Shown here: piece by piece, positions 34,929-43,933 of the stretch
How the letters are laid out: each line of letters begins with the position of its first letter
Numbering within the stretch: position 1 is the first letter of the stretch
Origin: Paenibacillus mangrovi
GTDB lineage: Bacteria > Bacillota > Bacilli > Paenibacillales > Paenibacillaceae
Length of the DNA: 64,000 bases
Assembly: GCF_022898935.1 (NCBI RefSeq)
Contig: NZ_JALIRP010000001.1
Coordinates: 620,001 to 684,000 of the forward strand
Reading direction: 5' to 3'
Made by a program: the position numbers and the translations under genes
The notes under the pieces: generated by a model
Told to the model about the DNA's origin: nothing
Database searches by the model: none
What the model saw: only the letters and a program-made list of their open reading frames with translations

Positions 34929-36845
34929 GTGAAAACACAAGAACACAAAGAAGCAGCTGACTCATTTGTACCGTACATACCAGCATCGAAATCGCTGCCC
35001 GAATTGACGCTGCTGTCCATCATCCTGGGGGTCATACTTGCAGTGGTGTTTGCAGCTGCAAACGCATATCTGGGACTGAAAATCGGCTTAACCGTCAGCG
35101 CTTCTATTCCTGCAGCCGTCATTTCACTGGGCGTGCTTCGCGGAATATTCAAACGCAAATCCATTCTGGAGAACAATATCGTCCAGACGATGACCACTGC
35201 GGGAGAAGCGGTCGCTGCGGGGGCCATTTTTACAATTCCTGCACTGTATATGTGGCATGAGATACCTTCAATGGGTACCGTCAGTTTCATTGTTTTGGTA
35301 GGCGGATTTCTGGGCGTGGCAATGATGATTCCGCTTCGGAGACTGCTGATTGTAAATGAGCATGAAACCCTGCCATACCCTGAAGGAACGGCCTGTGCGG
35401 AGGTGTTGATCTCCGGTGAAACCGGCGGGAAAAGCGCCAAAATGGTTGTGTTCGGCTTTCTGGCCGGTGGCTTGGTGAAAGCTCTAGGAGACGGATTTAA
35501 ATTATTCAAGACGGAAATTGAGACAGGCATCTATAAGTTTAAAAATTCACTGATTGGTATGGATACGTATCCAGCGCTGCTGGGTGTCGGATATATTATT
35601 GGACCCCGCATCTCGGGACAAATGCTTGCCGGGGGGATTTTGGCTTGGCTCGTCCTGATTCCCATGATCGGATTTTTTGGTGCAGGAGAAACTTCTGTGC
35701 TTCCCCCAGGAACTATACCAATTCCGAGACTCGATCCTTGGGGAATCTGGGAGGGATATATCCGGTATATCGGCGCAGGAGCTGTTGCAGCAGGAGGGAT
35801 CATCACCTTGGTCAAATCGCTTCCTATGCTGTACAGTTCGCTCGCTGCTACACTCTCGGGGCTGAGAAAAAAAGATTATGCGAAGGTCACCCTTGAGCGA
35901 ACGAATATCGATATTCCGGGATTTTGGGTGACGGTCATGATTGCCCTGCTTATCGTTATCATTGCTTTTTCCCCTTTAACGGATGTTGGGATTGTCGGGG
36001 CTATCGCCATTACGATCTTTGGTTTTCTATTCGTTACCGTGGCTTCACGGATCGTCGGACTGGTTGGCAGTTCATCTTCGCCGGTATCCGGAATGACGAT
36101 TGCGACGCTGCTTATCGTAACGATTATTTTTAAGCAGACGGGGTTCACCGGAATGAACGGGATGATCGCCGCACTGACCGTCGGAGCAATCGTATGTGTG
36201 GCTCTTGCGGTTGCGGGAGACATTTCCCAGGATTTGAAAACAGGCTATCTTGTAGGCGGAACACCGTGGAAGCAGCAGGTGGCGATGATGATCGGAGTGC
36301 TGGTAAGCGGACTTGTCATCGGGTTTATTCTGTCCGTGCTGAATGAGAGCTATGGTCTGGGCTCCGAAGCTCTACCAGCTCCGAAAGCCGTGCTTATGAA
36401 GTTAATCGTCGAAGGGATTATGTCCGGCAATCTGCCATGGGATCTCATTTATATCGGCGTTGCATCAGCTGTTGCTTTTGAATTTTTGGGTTTGAATTCC
36501 TTGACGATTGCGGTAGGCATTTACCTTCCGATTCATGTCAGCACACCGATTATGGTTGGCGGAATTGTACGATGGTTTATCGAATGGCGTTCACGCAAAA
36601 ATGAATTCCTGCTGAAAAGTCGGTTGGAAACGGGAGTCTTGCTCGCATCTGGTTTGATTGCCGGAGAGTCATTGATCGGCGTTATCATTGCCATTCTCAT
36701 CTGGATGAATGTGCCAATTCCAGGAAAGGTTTTAATCGAGAATAACTGGCTGCCGCTCATCATTTTCATGCTTGTCGTGATCATGCTAACCTGGATGTCC
36801 ATGGGCCGGAAAGACAGGTCCGTTGTAACCAAACGGGAGGTGTAG
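34929..36845 (+). CDS. OPT-family oligopeptide transporter
   Basis: A 638-residue polytopic carrier, about 14-16 membrane helices, of the OPT (oligopeptide/metal-chelate) family. Early motifs LGLKIGLTVSASIPAAVIS and ENNIVQTMTTAGEAVAAG are characteristic of prokaryotic OPTs, as are PYPEGTACAEVL and GDISQDLKTGYLVGGTP. GTG 34929 is chosen because AAGGAG lies eight bases upstream; the ATG at 34911 overlaps that site. A PqqD-like gene starts six bases after its stop, suggesting joint work on a peptide or peptide-derived compound. Confidence 0.92.
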   Translation: MKTQEHKEAADSFVPYIPASKSLPELTLLSIILGVILAVVFAAANAYLGLKIGLTVSASIPAAVISLGVLRGIFKRKSILENNIVQTMTTAGEAVAAGAIFTIPALYMWHEIPSMGTVSFIVLVGGFLGVAMMIPLRRLLIVNEHETLPYPEGTACAEVLISGETGGKSAKMVVFGFLAGGLVKALGDGFKLFKTEIETGIYKFKNSLIGMDTYPALLGVGYIIGPRISGQMLAGGILAWLVLIPMIGFFGAGETSVLPPGTIPIPRLDPWGIWEGYIRYIGAGAVAAGGIITLVKSLPMLYSSLAATLSGLRKKDYAKVTLERTNIDIPGFWVTVMIALLIVIIAFSPLTDVGIVGAIAITIFGFLFVTVASRIVGLVGSSSSPVSGMTIATLLIVTIIFKQTGFTGMNGMIAALTVGAIVCVALAVAGDISQDLKTGYLVGGTPWKQQVAMMIGVLVSGLVIGFILSVLNESYGLGSEALPAPKAVLMKLIVEGIMSGNLPWDLIYIGVASAVAFEFLGLNSLTIAVGIYLPIHVSTPIMVGGIVRWFIEWRSRKNEFLLKSRLETGVLLASGLIAGESLIGVIIAILIWMNVPIPGKVLIENNWLPLIIFMLVVIMLTWMSMGRKDRSVVTKREV

Positions 36846-36851
36846 AAACGA

Positions 36852-37259
36852 ATGCTAGGATCCAAGTTCAGAAAAAAACGGCCTGCCGCCGAACCTCGGA
36901 ATTTGCTTGATATGGTCCCGATATTAACCGACCGCATTGCGTCAGTAGAAAAAAACGAAGAAAGGGTCACGCTGCTGCTACCCAGACGAAGCTGGCTCGA
37001 GCGCCAATCCGTCCAATGGCTGAAGCAGCCCGCCACCATTCAAATTCATTTAGATGTTCTAGGAAGTGCAGTGGTGTGCCGCTGCAGAGGGAATCATACC
37101 GTCGAAGAAATTGCGGATGAGATTCACAGGCGTTTTGGCGAAGCGGCCGAGCCTTTGCTTCCACGCTTGGCTAAGTTTATGGAGGTTCTAGAGGCCAATG
37201 GGCTGTTGACTTGGCTGCCGGAAATAGAAAGAAAAAATGACGGCTTAGCGTCACAATAA
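36852..37259 (+). CDS. PqqD-like peptide-binding protein
   Basis: A 135-residue protein whose C-terminal ~90 residues follow the PqqD/RRE winged-helix pattern: LDVLGSAVVCRCRGNHTVEE IADEIHRRFGE, then a final helix ending LEANGLLTWLPE. PqqD folds usually present a precursor peptide to a modifying enzyme. No radical SAM enzyme or precursor gene is seen nearby; the only partner is the OPT transporter six bases upstream, so a role in substrate recognition for transport is inferred. The N-terminal ~45 residues are basic. Confidence 0.75.
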   Translation: MLGSKFRKKRPAAEPRNLLDMVPILTDRIASVEKNEERVTLLLPRRSWLERQSVQWLKQPATIQIHLDVLGSAVVCRCRGNHTVEEIADEIHRRFGEAAEPLLPRLAKFMEVLEANGLLTWLPEIERKNDGLASQ

Positions 37260-37271
37260 ACGAATCAGCCC

Positions 37272-37300
37272 TTGCTTCTCGGTCAAACGGTGTGTATAAT
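37272..37300 (+). promoter_or_regulatory. Promoter of the argS T-box transcript
   Basis: TTGCTT, 17 bases, perfect TATAAT at 37295-37300, just upstream of the T-box leader. Confidence 0.7.
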
Positions 37301-37306
37301 GTTAAA

Positions 37307-37583
37307 AAATTGAACGTCAGAGATCGGGAGAGTAAGGAAGGGAGAACATGGACAGCGAGCCGGAGATGGTGAAAGCCGGTACATGTTCCTTCGTGAAGCG
37401 CACCCGTGAGATGGCTGATCCAACGTTTATCCGCCCGCGATAGCAAGTAGATCAGTCCGGTTGGCCCCGTTAAAGGTTTTGAAGAGAAATGACAAGATGG
37501 CTGTGAACGCCTCTTTTCATTTACTTAGAGTGGTACCGCGGGAAGTTCAGCTCTCGTCTCTATATAGAGACGGGGGCTTTTTT
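37307..37583 (+). promoter_or_regulatory. T-box leader of argS, Arg (CGC) specific
   Basis: A classic tRNA-sensing leader. Stem I holds the AG-bulge and loop region near 37350-37375 and the specifier loop GAAGCGCACC, placing the codon CGC (Arg) at 37399-37401. The conserved T-box AGAGTGGTACCGCGG is at 37527-37541. The terminator is at 37549-37583, with arms AGCTCTCGTCTC and GAGACGGGGGCT and a T run. Uncharged tRNA-Arg should stabilise the antiterminator and raise argS expression. Codon, T-box and downstream gene agree. Confidence 0.93.
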
Positions 37584-37611
37584 GTTTTCCAATGTGAAGG
37601 AGAGGTTGAGA

Positions 37612-39306
37612 ATGATGTTATACCAATGGGCAGCAGAAGTGCTCAAGGCTTATGTTCCGCTGGAAGTAGAGCAATTGATGGAGCTGCTGGAGATTCCGCC
37701 TTCAGCCAGCATGGGGGATATGGCTTTCCCTTGTTTTATTCTGGCTAAACAGTTCAAAAAGGCGCCGCAGGCAGCGGCCAAGGATATTGCTGATGCATTC
37801 AGTCATCCATATGTTCAAGCGGAAGCCGCGGGTCCATATATCAATTTAAAATTTGACAGACAACATTACGGCAGCTTGATGATGAACGAGCTCACGACGG
37901 GCAATGTACCAGAGACAGGGAATGGAATCAAGGTCGTGATCGATATGTCCTCACCGAATATCGCGAAGCCTTTTGGCATCGGACATCTTCGTTCCACCAT
38001 GATTGGTGCCGCTCTGTACAACATGTATAAACTGGCGGGCTACGACGTGCTGAGTGTCAATCATCTCGGCGACTGGGGAACGCAGTTCGGCAAGCAGATC
38101 GCGGCTTATAAGCGCTGGGGGAATGATCAGGCCCTCTCCGAGAACCCAATTCAGGAATCCCTGCAGCTGTATGTACGTTTTCATGACGAGGCTGTGCAGG
38201 ATAACACTCTTGAACAAGAAGCCAGAGATTGGTTCCGCAAGCTAGAGGAGGGTGATGAAGAAGCACGGAAGCTGTGGGCATATTTTGTGGAAGTGAGCAT
38301 GAAGGAGTTCGACCGGATGTATGAGCGTCTCGGCGTCCATTTTGACTATACGCTCGGAGAGAGCTTTTATAATGACAAGATGCAGGCAGTCGTCGATACT
38401 TTGAAGGAACAAGGTCTGCTTGAGGAAAGCGACGGGGCGCTCGTCGTCCGTCTGGATGAAGAAGGGATGCCGCCATGTCTGATCATCAAGAAGGATGGAA
38501 CGACCATTTATCCGACTCGGGATTTGGCGACGGCTATTTACAGACATGATGTGATGCAAGCGGACCGTCTTCTATATGTGGTGGGAAGCGAGCAAAGGCT
38601 GCATTTCGGGCAGGTATTTACCGTGCTTCGCCGGATGGGCATGGCATGGGCAGATAGCTGCACCCATGTGCCGTTTGGACTCATGAAATTTGAAGGCAAA
38701 AAAATGTCTACGCGCCGCGGCAAAATTGTCGTTCTAGAGGATGTGCTGGACGAGGCGGTAGCCCGGGCTATGGATATTATTAATGAAAAGAATCCGGAGC
38801 TGGATAACAAGCAGCAGGTTGCAAATGCGGTAGGGATCGGCGCGATCATATTCGGAGATCTCAAGAACAACCGTGTGAATGAAGTAGATTTTTCGCTGGA
38901 GGATGCGCTGAATTTTGACGGGGAGACGGGTCCATATATTCAATACACCTATGCCAGAACGCAAAGCGTGCTCGCGAAGGGAGACGCGCTCCAAGCAGAG
39001 AATGACAAGGCTGCGGATATGCTCGCGAGTGGCGACGTTCTTGGGGATTCAGGCTGGGAGCTTCTGAAGCTGCTGACGAAATTCCCCGAGCAATTGCAGC
39101 GTGGTATCCGTAATAATGAGCCTTCGGCACTGGCGCGTTATGCACTCGATGTGGCACAATCCTTCAATCAATTTTATAATAAGGAAAGAATTGTCACGGA
39201 TGAGTCGTCGACGCGGCATGCAAGACTGCGGTTGACACGTCTGGCAGGGCTGTCCTTAACCCGGACCATGCACCTGCTTGGACTTCAAACACCAGATCGA
39301 ATGTAA
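37612..39306 (+). CDS. argS: Arginyl-tRNA synthetase
   Basis: Class I synthetase charging tRNA-Arg; 564 residues. It has the HIGH-like SPNIAKPFGIGHLRST, the KMSKS-like GKKMSTRRGK, and the C-terminal DALR anticodon-binding domain (FNQFYNKERIV). The IAKPF..GHLRST form belongs to the ArgRS subclass common in Bacilli. ATG 37612 follows AAGGAGAGG by six bases, and the upstream TTG lies in the T-box terminator. Controlled by the T-box leader. Confidence 0.95.
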   Translation: MMLYQWAAEVLKAYVPLEVEQLMELLEIPPSASMGDMAFPCFILAKQFKKAPQAAAKDIADAFSHPYVQAEAAGPYINLKFDRQHYGSLMMNELTTGNVPETGNGIKVVIDMSSPNIAKPFGIGHLRSTMIGAALYNMYKLAGYDVLSVNHLGDWGTQFGKQIAAYKRWGNDQALSENPIQESLQLYVRFHDEAVQDNTLEQEARDWFRKLEEGDEEARKLWAYFVEVSMKEFDRMYERLGVHFDYTLGESFYNDKMQAVVDTLKEQGLLEESDGALVVRLDEEGMPPCLIIKKDGTTIYPTRDLATAIYRHDVMQADRLLYVVGSEQRLHFGQVFTVLRRMGMAWADSCTHVPFGLMKFEGKKMSTRRGKIVVLEDVLDEAVARAMDIINEKNPELDNKQQVANAVGIGAIIFGDLKNNRVNEVDFSLEDALNFDGETGPYIQYTYARTQSVLAKGDALQAENDKAADMLASGDVLGDSGWELLKLLTKFPEQLQRGIRNNEPSALARYALDVAQSFNQFYNKERIVTDESSTRHARLRLTRLAGLSLTRTMHLLGLQTPDRM

Positions 39307-39345
39307 ACATAATGGTTGCAATAATCCGGAGAGGGGAAACCAGGC

Positions 39346-40293
39346 TTGGCTATAGAAGATTTAACCGGGGAAGAAGCCTGCGAGTTGGTAGCTTTGTATG
39401 ATGCTGACAAAATATATGGCAAGCGCAAGGTTCTACAGAACCTTACGCTTGCCGTTGTGGCGGGGCAATGCACTGCACTGGTAGGCAAGAACGGATCAGG
39501 CAAAAGCACGCTGCTGCGGATGCTGGCGGGGCTAACTCGCCCGACATCCGGAAGGCGTTGGGTGAGAAGCGAAAAGCTGGTTACCGGATATGTCCCGGAG
39601 CGCTTCCCGCCTTTTTCTTTTACTCCAGCGGAGTTTTTGCTCAGCGCGGCAGAGGTCCGCGGGATAGATAAAGCTGCTGCCGAGAAGGAAATGAACGGCT
39701 TTCTGGAACAGCTGGGGATGGATCGTTTTGTGCATGTCCGGATGACTCAGTTCTCCAAGGGGATGCTTCAAAAAATCAATTTGATCCAGGCCATGATGGG
39801 TGGTCCGGAGCTGCTTTTGCTGGACGAGCCGTTGTCAGGACTTGACGTTAAGGCACAGGAGGACCTGCTTCGGGTACTCGTTTCCTTGAAGCGAGACGGA
39901 ACAGCGATTGTGATGTCGGTCCATGAATCCACGTTGATCGAACAGATTGCAGACCGTGTGCTTCTAATGAAGAACGGACAGGTCGTTCAGGAAACGCGTG
40001 GAGACCGCTTGGCGGCACCAGCCGTTACCCGGATTGTCCTTCGCGGACTTGATCCCGCCGCTGTCAGAGAAATTTCCGCACATTCGGGAGTTGCTAACTA
40101 TGAAATAAGGATGGACGTTTGTGAGATGGAAGCTTGGTCCGATTCGACTGACTTAATAATACGAGAAATCCTGGACAGCGGCGGTTCGATTGTATCGGTG
40201 ATTCCGCAAGAGGGAATGGGCATTCACCTGCGTGAATGGCTGCAGCCCTCTGAACTGCTAACGGAAGGAGATCTATATAAGTGTTTGCCTTAG
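39346..40293 (+). CDS. ABC transporter ATP-binding protein
   Basis: A 315-residue cytoplasmic ATPase. Walker A VGKNGSGKST, signature QFSKGMLQKI, Walker B LLLLDEPLSGLD and the switch His in MSVHEST are all present. About 100 residues follow the ATPase core. TTG start behind GGAGAGGGG. It overlaps the permease gene by 13 bases, so the two form one exporter of the ABC-2 type. Substrate unknown; such pairs often handle drugs, peptides or envelope compounds. Confidence 0.9.
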   Translation: MAIEDLTGEEACELVALYDADKIYGKRKVLQNLTLAVVAGQCTALVGKNGSGKSTLLRMLAGLTRPTSGRRWVRSEKLVTGYVPERFPPFSFTPAEFLLSAAEVRGIDKAAAEKEMNGFLEQLGMDRFVHVRMTQFSKGMLQKINLIQAMMGGPELLLLDEPLSGLDVKAQEDLLRVLVSLKRDGTAIVMSVHESTLIEQIADRVLLMKNGQVVQETRGDRLAAPAVTRIVLRGLDPAAVREISAHSGVANYEIRMDVCEMEAWSDSTDLIIREILDSGGSIVSVIPQEGMGIHLREWLQPSELLTEGDLYKCLP

Positions 40294-40994
40294 CCCGTTT
40301 TTTACTGAGAAGCTATACCCGTAAGCACGCATACTTCGCGCCGCTTGCGGCCAGCTTGATCGCGATGTTCCTACTGTATTCCTATAAACCGAATCCTGTT
40401 ATGGACAGCTACGCTGTGACTTCGGTATTTTTGTTTATCGGCGCGGCCTGGATGGGGAAGACTTTTCTGAATCATGGAAGCCCCCAGCAGGAGCAGCTGC
40501 ATATCATACATATCGGGAGCATGAAGAAGTACTTGCTCAGCCAGCTTCTGGCGCTGATTCTGCCTGTTGTATTTTGTACGGTTATTTTTATCCTTTTTCC
40601 GATTCTGACACATATGTTTGCGGAACCGGTGAGTTTTCATATGCTTCTATTGGCTATTTCCGGGCATTTGATCATGGGGCTGCTCGGGATCATGCTGTCC
40701 CTCTTTTTTCAAACGGCCTGGATGCCAAACGGAGCTCGGGCTACGGCGGTTCTGCTGATTGTGGTCATTATTTCGATCGGGGCAAAATCCATCATCACTT
40801 TGCTTCCGTCATGGCTTGCATGGCTTCGCTGGATCCTGCCCCCGGTATCGCCGATCATGGATGGTCTTCTAAATACGAACAAAACCTTTACTTTCCTGGA
40901 AGTCTGGGGATTTCTGGGATATGGACTGATGTATTTCTTGGCGGCAGGCGCTTTGTACATGTATCTATCAGCCCGTAGAGATGCCCGAACCTAA
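40281..40994 (+). CDS. ABC transporter membrane subunit
   Basis: A 237-residue integral membrane protein with six predicted helices (for example VVFCTVIFILFPILTHMFA and ATAVLLIVVIISIGAKSII). No catalytic motif, as expected for an ABC-2-type permease. GTG start with AAGGAGAT upstream inside the ATPase gene. Paired by overlap with the ATPase. Confidence 0.82.
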   Translation: MFALARFLLRSYTRKHAYFAPLAASLIAMFLLYSYKPNPVMDSYAVTSVFLFIGAAWMGKTFLNHGSPQQEQLHIIHIGSMKKYLLSQLLALILPVVFCTVIFILFPILTHMFAEPVSFHMLLLAISGHLIMGLLGIMLSLFFQTAWMPNGARATAVLLIVVIISIGAKSIITLLPSWLAWLRWILPPVSPIMDGLLNTNKTFTFLEVWGFLGYGLMYFLAAGALYMYLSARRDART

Positions 40995-41084
40995 CCTATG
41001 CGCTTTGTGTTCATGAAGCCGTTGTCGTTTCTGCTATTATTTTACTGGTTGATGATTGGAAGCACATCCTTTAACATGGAACTA

Positions 41085-41128
41085 TATAAAATGAACTAAA
41101 CCAGAAAAGTACTTTAGTTCATTTTATA
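41085..41128. promoter_or_regulatory. Perfect 16-base inverted repeat
   Basis: TATAAAATGAACTAAA (41085-41100) and its exact complement (41113-41128) around a 12-base loop, in the gap between the ABC permease and the HEPN-like gene. No strong T run follows, so it could be an operator for the downstream gene or a weak bidirectional terminator. Confidence 0.6.
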
Positions 41129-41165
41129 CATATAAAGTTATCACGGTTTGAATGGGTAGGAGGGT

Positions 41166-41654
41166 ATGATGAAACAGACACGGCTCTTGGATAGCGAACA
41201 TTCCAAAGAATTATTTGCCTATTTCGGACTCGCGGTATACTATTCACAGGCACTTGAGCAGCAGCTGGTCAACTTGTTAATGCTGATGAAGGTTTCGCAG
41301 GGGAAAGTCCCGACGGAGGAAGATCTTGCCGATCTGTACCACCAGAAACTCAGCAACTCACTTGGACAGCTGGTGAATGAAATTCAGCATCATTTTCCCT
41401 TCACGGAAGAAGAGACAGAGCAATTAAAAGAGGTTTGGAAACAGCGGAACTACATTGTTCATGACTATTTTAAGGAGCGTATTCAGGAAACCTTCAGCCC
41501 GGCAGGCCGGTCGAGAATGATCCGGGAGCTTACGAACTTCAAGCAGCAGGCACAGGATCTGGAACGCAAGCTTCAAAAATATACGAGTGAGCTTTACGAA
41601 AAGCTTGGTTTGGATCAGGAAACGGAAAAGGGCGGAACGCCAACGCAAGTATAA
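41166..41654 (+). CDS. Helical protein with HEPN-like RNxxxH motif
   Basis: A 162-residue all-helical soluble protein of unknown family. KQRNYIVHDYF at 92-102 contains R94-N95-x3-H99, the motif of HEPN-type ribonucleases, near the end of a helical bundle. The C-terminal third is a charged coiled coil (FKQQAQDLERKLQK). No nucleotidyltransferase antitoxin gene lies next to it. It might be a toxin-like RNase or a structural HEPN relative; the motif alone is not proof. GGGTAGGAGGGT precedes the start. Confidence 0.6.
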   Translation: MMKQTRLLDSEHSKELFAYFGLAVYYSQALEQQLVNLLMLMKVSQGKVPTEEDLADLYHQKLSNSLGQLVNEIQHHFPFTEEETEQLKEVWKQRNYIVHDYFKERIQETFSPAGRSRMIRELTNFKQQAQDLERKLQKYTSELYEKLGLDQETEKGGTPTQV

Positions 41655-41745
41655 TGAAGAAACGAGAATGAGATGCTTTTCATTTGCCAATCATATGAAA
41701 CATATATGAAGCCGTCTCCGTTAGAGAGAGTGGAGGTGATCGTTT

Positions 41746-42228
41746 ATGCGAAATAAGAAAAAAATGGCCGCAGCTCTGCTGGCCGCTTGCTGTCTTGCAG
41801 CTACGTCATCGGCGTATGCATTGTCGGCTATTCAAGATTCCGGGCAGGATAAAAACGCTTCGTCCGTGCATCCCCAAGGCCAAAGCAACAGTAACTCGCA
41901 GAATTCTGATGAATCGAACGATGAGGTTTCCATTCAAGTGGAAAAAGTCAATGATGAAGTCAATAAAGTTATCATTTCAAAATCCGGAATGCCGAATCCG
42001 GGATACGGACTCGTGGTAGACCGCATTGAATTTCTTTCGGGACATAAGGCCGTAGCCTACTATCATTTCACAACGCCGGAGCCAGGGAAAATGTATCCTC
42101 AGGTCATCTCGACCGCAAAAGCTTCATTCTTTCTGGACAGCAAATATAAGGTCATCGTCAAAAAGAGCCCGGGACAGAATGGATTAAAAATACCAAATCC
42201 CGGTGGCGATCAAAATTCTCTTAAATGA
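41746..42228 (+). CDS. Secreted protein with PrcB-like C-terminal domain
   Basis: A 160-residue exported protein. The signal peptide runs to about residue 26 (cleavage near AYA-LS). A Ser/Asn/Gln-rich linker (30-60) follows. The last ~90 residues fit the PrcB_C pattern: NPGYGLVVDRIEF, then TTPEPGKMYPQVISTAK. PrcB-like domains have been seen in surface protease complexes and as free secreted proteins. GGAGGTGAT precedes the ATG; a terminator follows. Function unknown. Confidence 0.65.
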   Translation: MRNKKKMAAALLAACCLAATSSAYALSAIQDSGQDKNASSVHPQGQSNSNSQNSDESNDEVSIQVEKVNDEVNKVIISKSGMPNPGYGLVVDRIEFLSGHKAVAYYHFTTPEPGKMYPQVISTAKASFFLDSKYKVIVKKSPGQNGLKIPNPGGDQNSLK

Positions 42229-42246
42229 TGAAATTAACTAATGAAT

Positions 42247-42286
42247 AGAGTCCTTTTCTGGATAACCAGGGGAAGGGCTCTTTTTA
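42247..42286 (+). terminator. Terminator of the PrcB-like gene
   Basis: Imperfect arms AGAGTCCTTTTCTGG and CCAGGGGAAGGGCTCT with several G-U pairs, then five T. Confidence 0.7.
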
Positions 42287-42304
42287 TGTTATCTATGTAA
42301 AGTT

Positions 42305-42332
42305 TTGGCGGACACTGCTAATATGGTACGAT
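42305..42332 (+). promoter_or_regulatory. Candidate promoter of the methyltransferase-TPR gene
   Basis: TTGGCG, 16 bases, TACGAT, 40 bases before the start codon and after the preceding terminator. Confidence 0.45.
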
Positions 42333-42371
42333 ATACTCTAATGAATAGTGGAGAGCAGGTATTAGAATAGA

Positions 42372-43931
42372 ATGACAGAACATAGAGAACAGCGTTTCCG
42401 TTTCAGTGAAGCCCCGATTTGGGAGCTGCAGCGGAAGTATTTTGAAGAGCAGGGGCTCAAAGCATGGAACAACGACCAGGTACCGCAGTATATTACGAGC
42501 AACCCCATGATTGCGACAGCCTATGCCGAGATGATTTTTGGTTTTCTGCAGGACCGGGCAGGCCAAGGTGAAATGACGGAGACTGTGACTATTTTGGAGC
42601 TGGGAGCGGGTGCAGGACGTCTCGCATTCCATGTGCTGCATAAACTGTGCGAGCTGCGTGATTACGCGGGAATTCCGCTGCCCCCTTTCCGGTATGTTAT
42701 GACTGATCTGCCGATCAAAAATGTGAAGAGCTGGGAGCAGCATCCCGCGCTGCAGAGCTATATCGCACAAGGACTGCTGGACTTTGCCAGATTTGATGCC
42801 GTGGAGGATCATGAGCTGAACCTGACCGTATCAGGTACGACGATCCGGCCGGGGGATCTCACTCAGCCGCTGCTTATTGTGGCTAATTATTTCTTTGACA
42901 GCATTCCGCAAGAGCTGATCTATGTGGATGAAGGTCATATTTTTGAATGTGATGTCATCATCAATTTGCCGGACCGGGCGGATACGCTTACCCCTTCTGA
43001 AGCGCTGGAAAGCATGAGCCTAAGTTACATGCACCGCCGGGCTTCTGCCTATGAGGAGGAGACTTTTCCATACCGCAATGTAATTGATCTTTATCGTCAG
43101 GAATTGGAAGACTCGCATATTTTGTTCCCAGCAGCCGGATTGGAATGTCTTGAACGGCTGAACCGCATGTCACAGGCGGGCTTCTTGCTCCTGACTGCGG
43201 ATAAAGGCGATCATCGCCTAGAAAACTGGAAGTTTGCCGAACCGCCGGAGTTGATCTTGCACGGGAGCTTTTCGTTGACAGCCAATTATCATGCCATTCA
43301 GCATGTGTTTGAGCAGAGAGGAGCACAATCTCTTTTCACGACGCATTATTATAAAAATCTGAATGTTGGCTGTATCCTCATGCTGGACGGGCCAACGAAA
43401 TATGCCAATACCCGATTAGCCTATCGGCGGTCGATTGAGCGCTTTGGGCCGGATGAGTTCTTTTCGATGAAGGAATGGGTGGATCGGAATCTGGATACGA
43501 TGGGGCTGCAGCAGCTTCTGGCCTTTTGGCGGCTCGGCGGGTATGATGCGGAATTTTTCATCCATAGTACCAATCGGATCTCAAGCCTGCTGCCAGACGC
43601 GAGCGATGAAGAAATGTTGGATATTCAGCGGGGCATACACAGAATGTGGTCTTCGTTTTATGTCATGGAGCAGCGTTATGATCTGGCTCTGGATGCTGGT
43701 CTGCTGCTGTTCGAGATGGATATGTTCGAGGATGCGAAGTATTTCCTGGAAGCATCTCTGGAGGCGGATGAGGACGAGCCGGTTCCGACGGTTCTCTACT
43801 GCCTTGCGATCTGCAGCTATGAGCTGGGTATGATGGATTCGGCACTCGCATACACACGCGAGGCGCTGGTTCTGGAGCCGGATCACGAGGAAGCGCTGGA
43901 TTTGCTGCATGCGTTGAGCGGCGGAGAGTAG
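42372..43931 (+). CDS. MidA/NDUFAF7-like methyltransferase fused to TPRs
   Basis: A 519-residue protein. Residues 70-350 look like a class I SAM-dependent methyltransferase: motif I LELGAGAGRL at 75-84, acidic post-motif TDLPIK, and NYFFDSIPQE at 172-181, which resembles the NEFFD-P motif of MidA/NDUFAF7 protein arginine methyltransferases. The C-terminal ~100 residues form TPR-like helices (FEDAKYFLEASLEAD, DSALAYTREALVLEPDH). The fusion suggests a protein substrate held by the TPRs; this is inferred. A strong terminator follows. Confidence 0.7.
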   Translation: MTEHREQRFRFSEAPIWELQRKYFEEQGLKAWNNDQVPQYITSNPMIATAYAEMIFGFLQDRAGQGEMTETVTILELGAGAGRLAFHVLHKLCELRDYAGIPLPPFRYVMTDLPIKNVKSWEQHPALQSYIAQGLLDFARFDAVEDHELNLTVSGTTIRPGDLTQPLLIVANYFFDSIPQELIYVDEGHIFECDVIINLPDRADTLTPSEALESMSLSYMHRRASAYEEETFPYRNVIDLYRQELEDSHILFPAAGLECLERLNRMSQAGFLLLTADKGDHRLENWKFAEPPELILHGSFSLTANYHAIQHVFEQRGAQSLFTTHYYKNLNVGCILMLDGPTKYANTRLAYRRSIERFGPDEFFSMKEWVDRNLDTMGLQQLLAFWRLGGYDAEFFIHSTNRISSLLPDASDEEMLDIQRGIHRMWSSFYVMEQRYDLALDAGLLLFEMDMFEDAKYFLEASLEADEDEPVPTVLYCLAICSYELGMMDSALAYTREALVLEPDHEEALDLLHALSGGE

Positions 43932-43933
43932 TT

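Noticed and set aside
41166-42228. HEPN/MNT toxin-antitoxin pair
   Set aside because: The gene after the HEPN-like one encodes a secreted PrcB-like protein, not a nucleotidyltransferase or a DNA-binding antitoxin.
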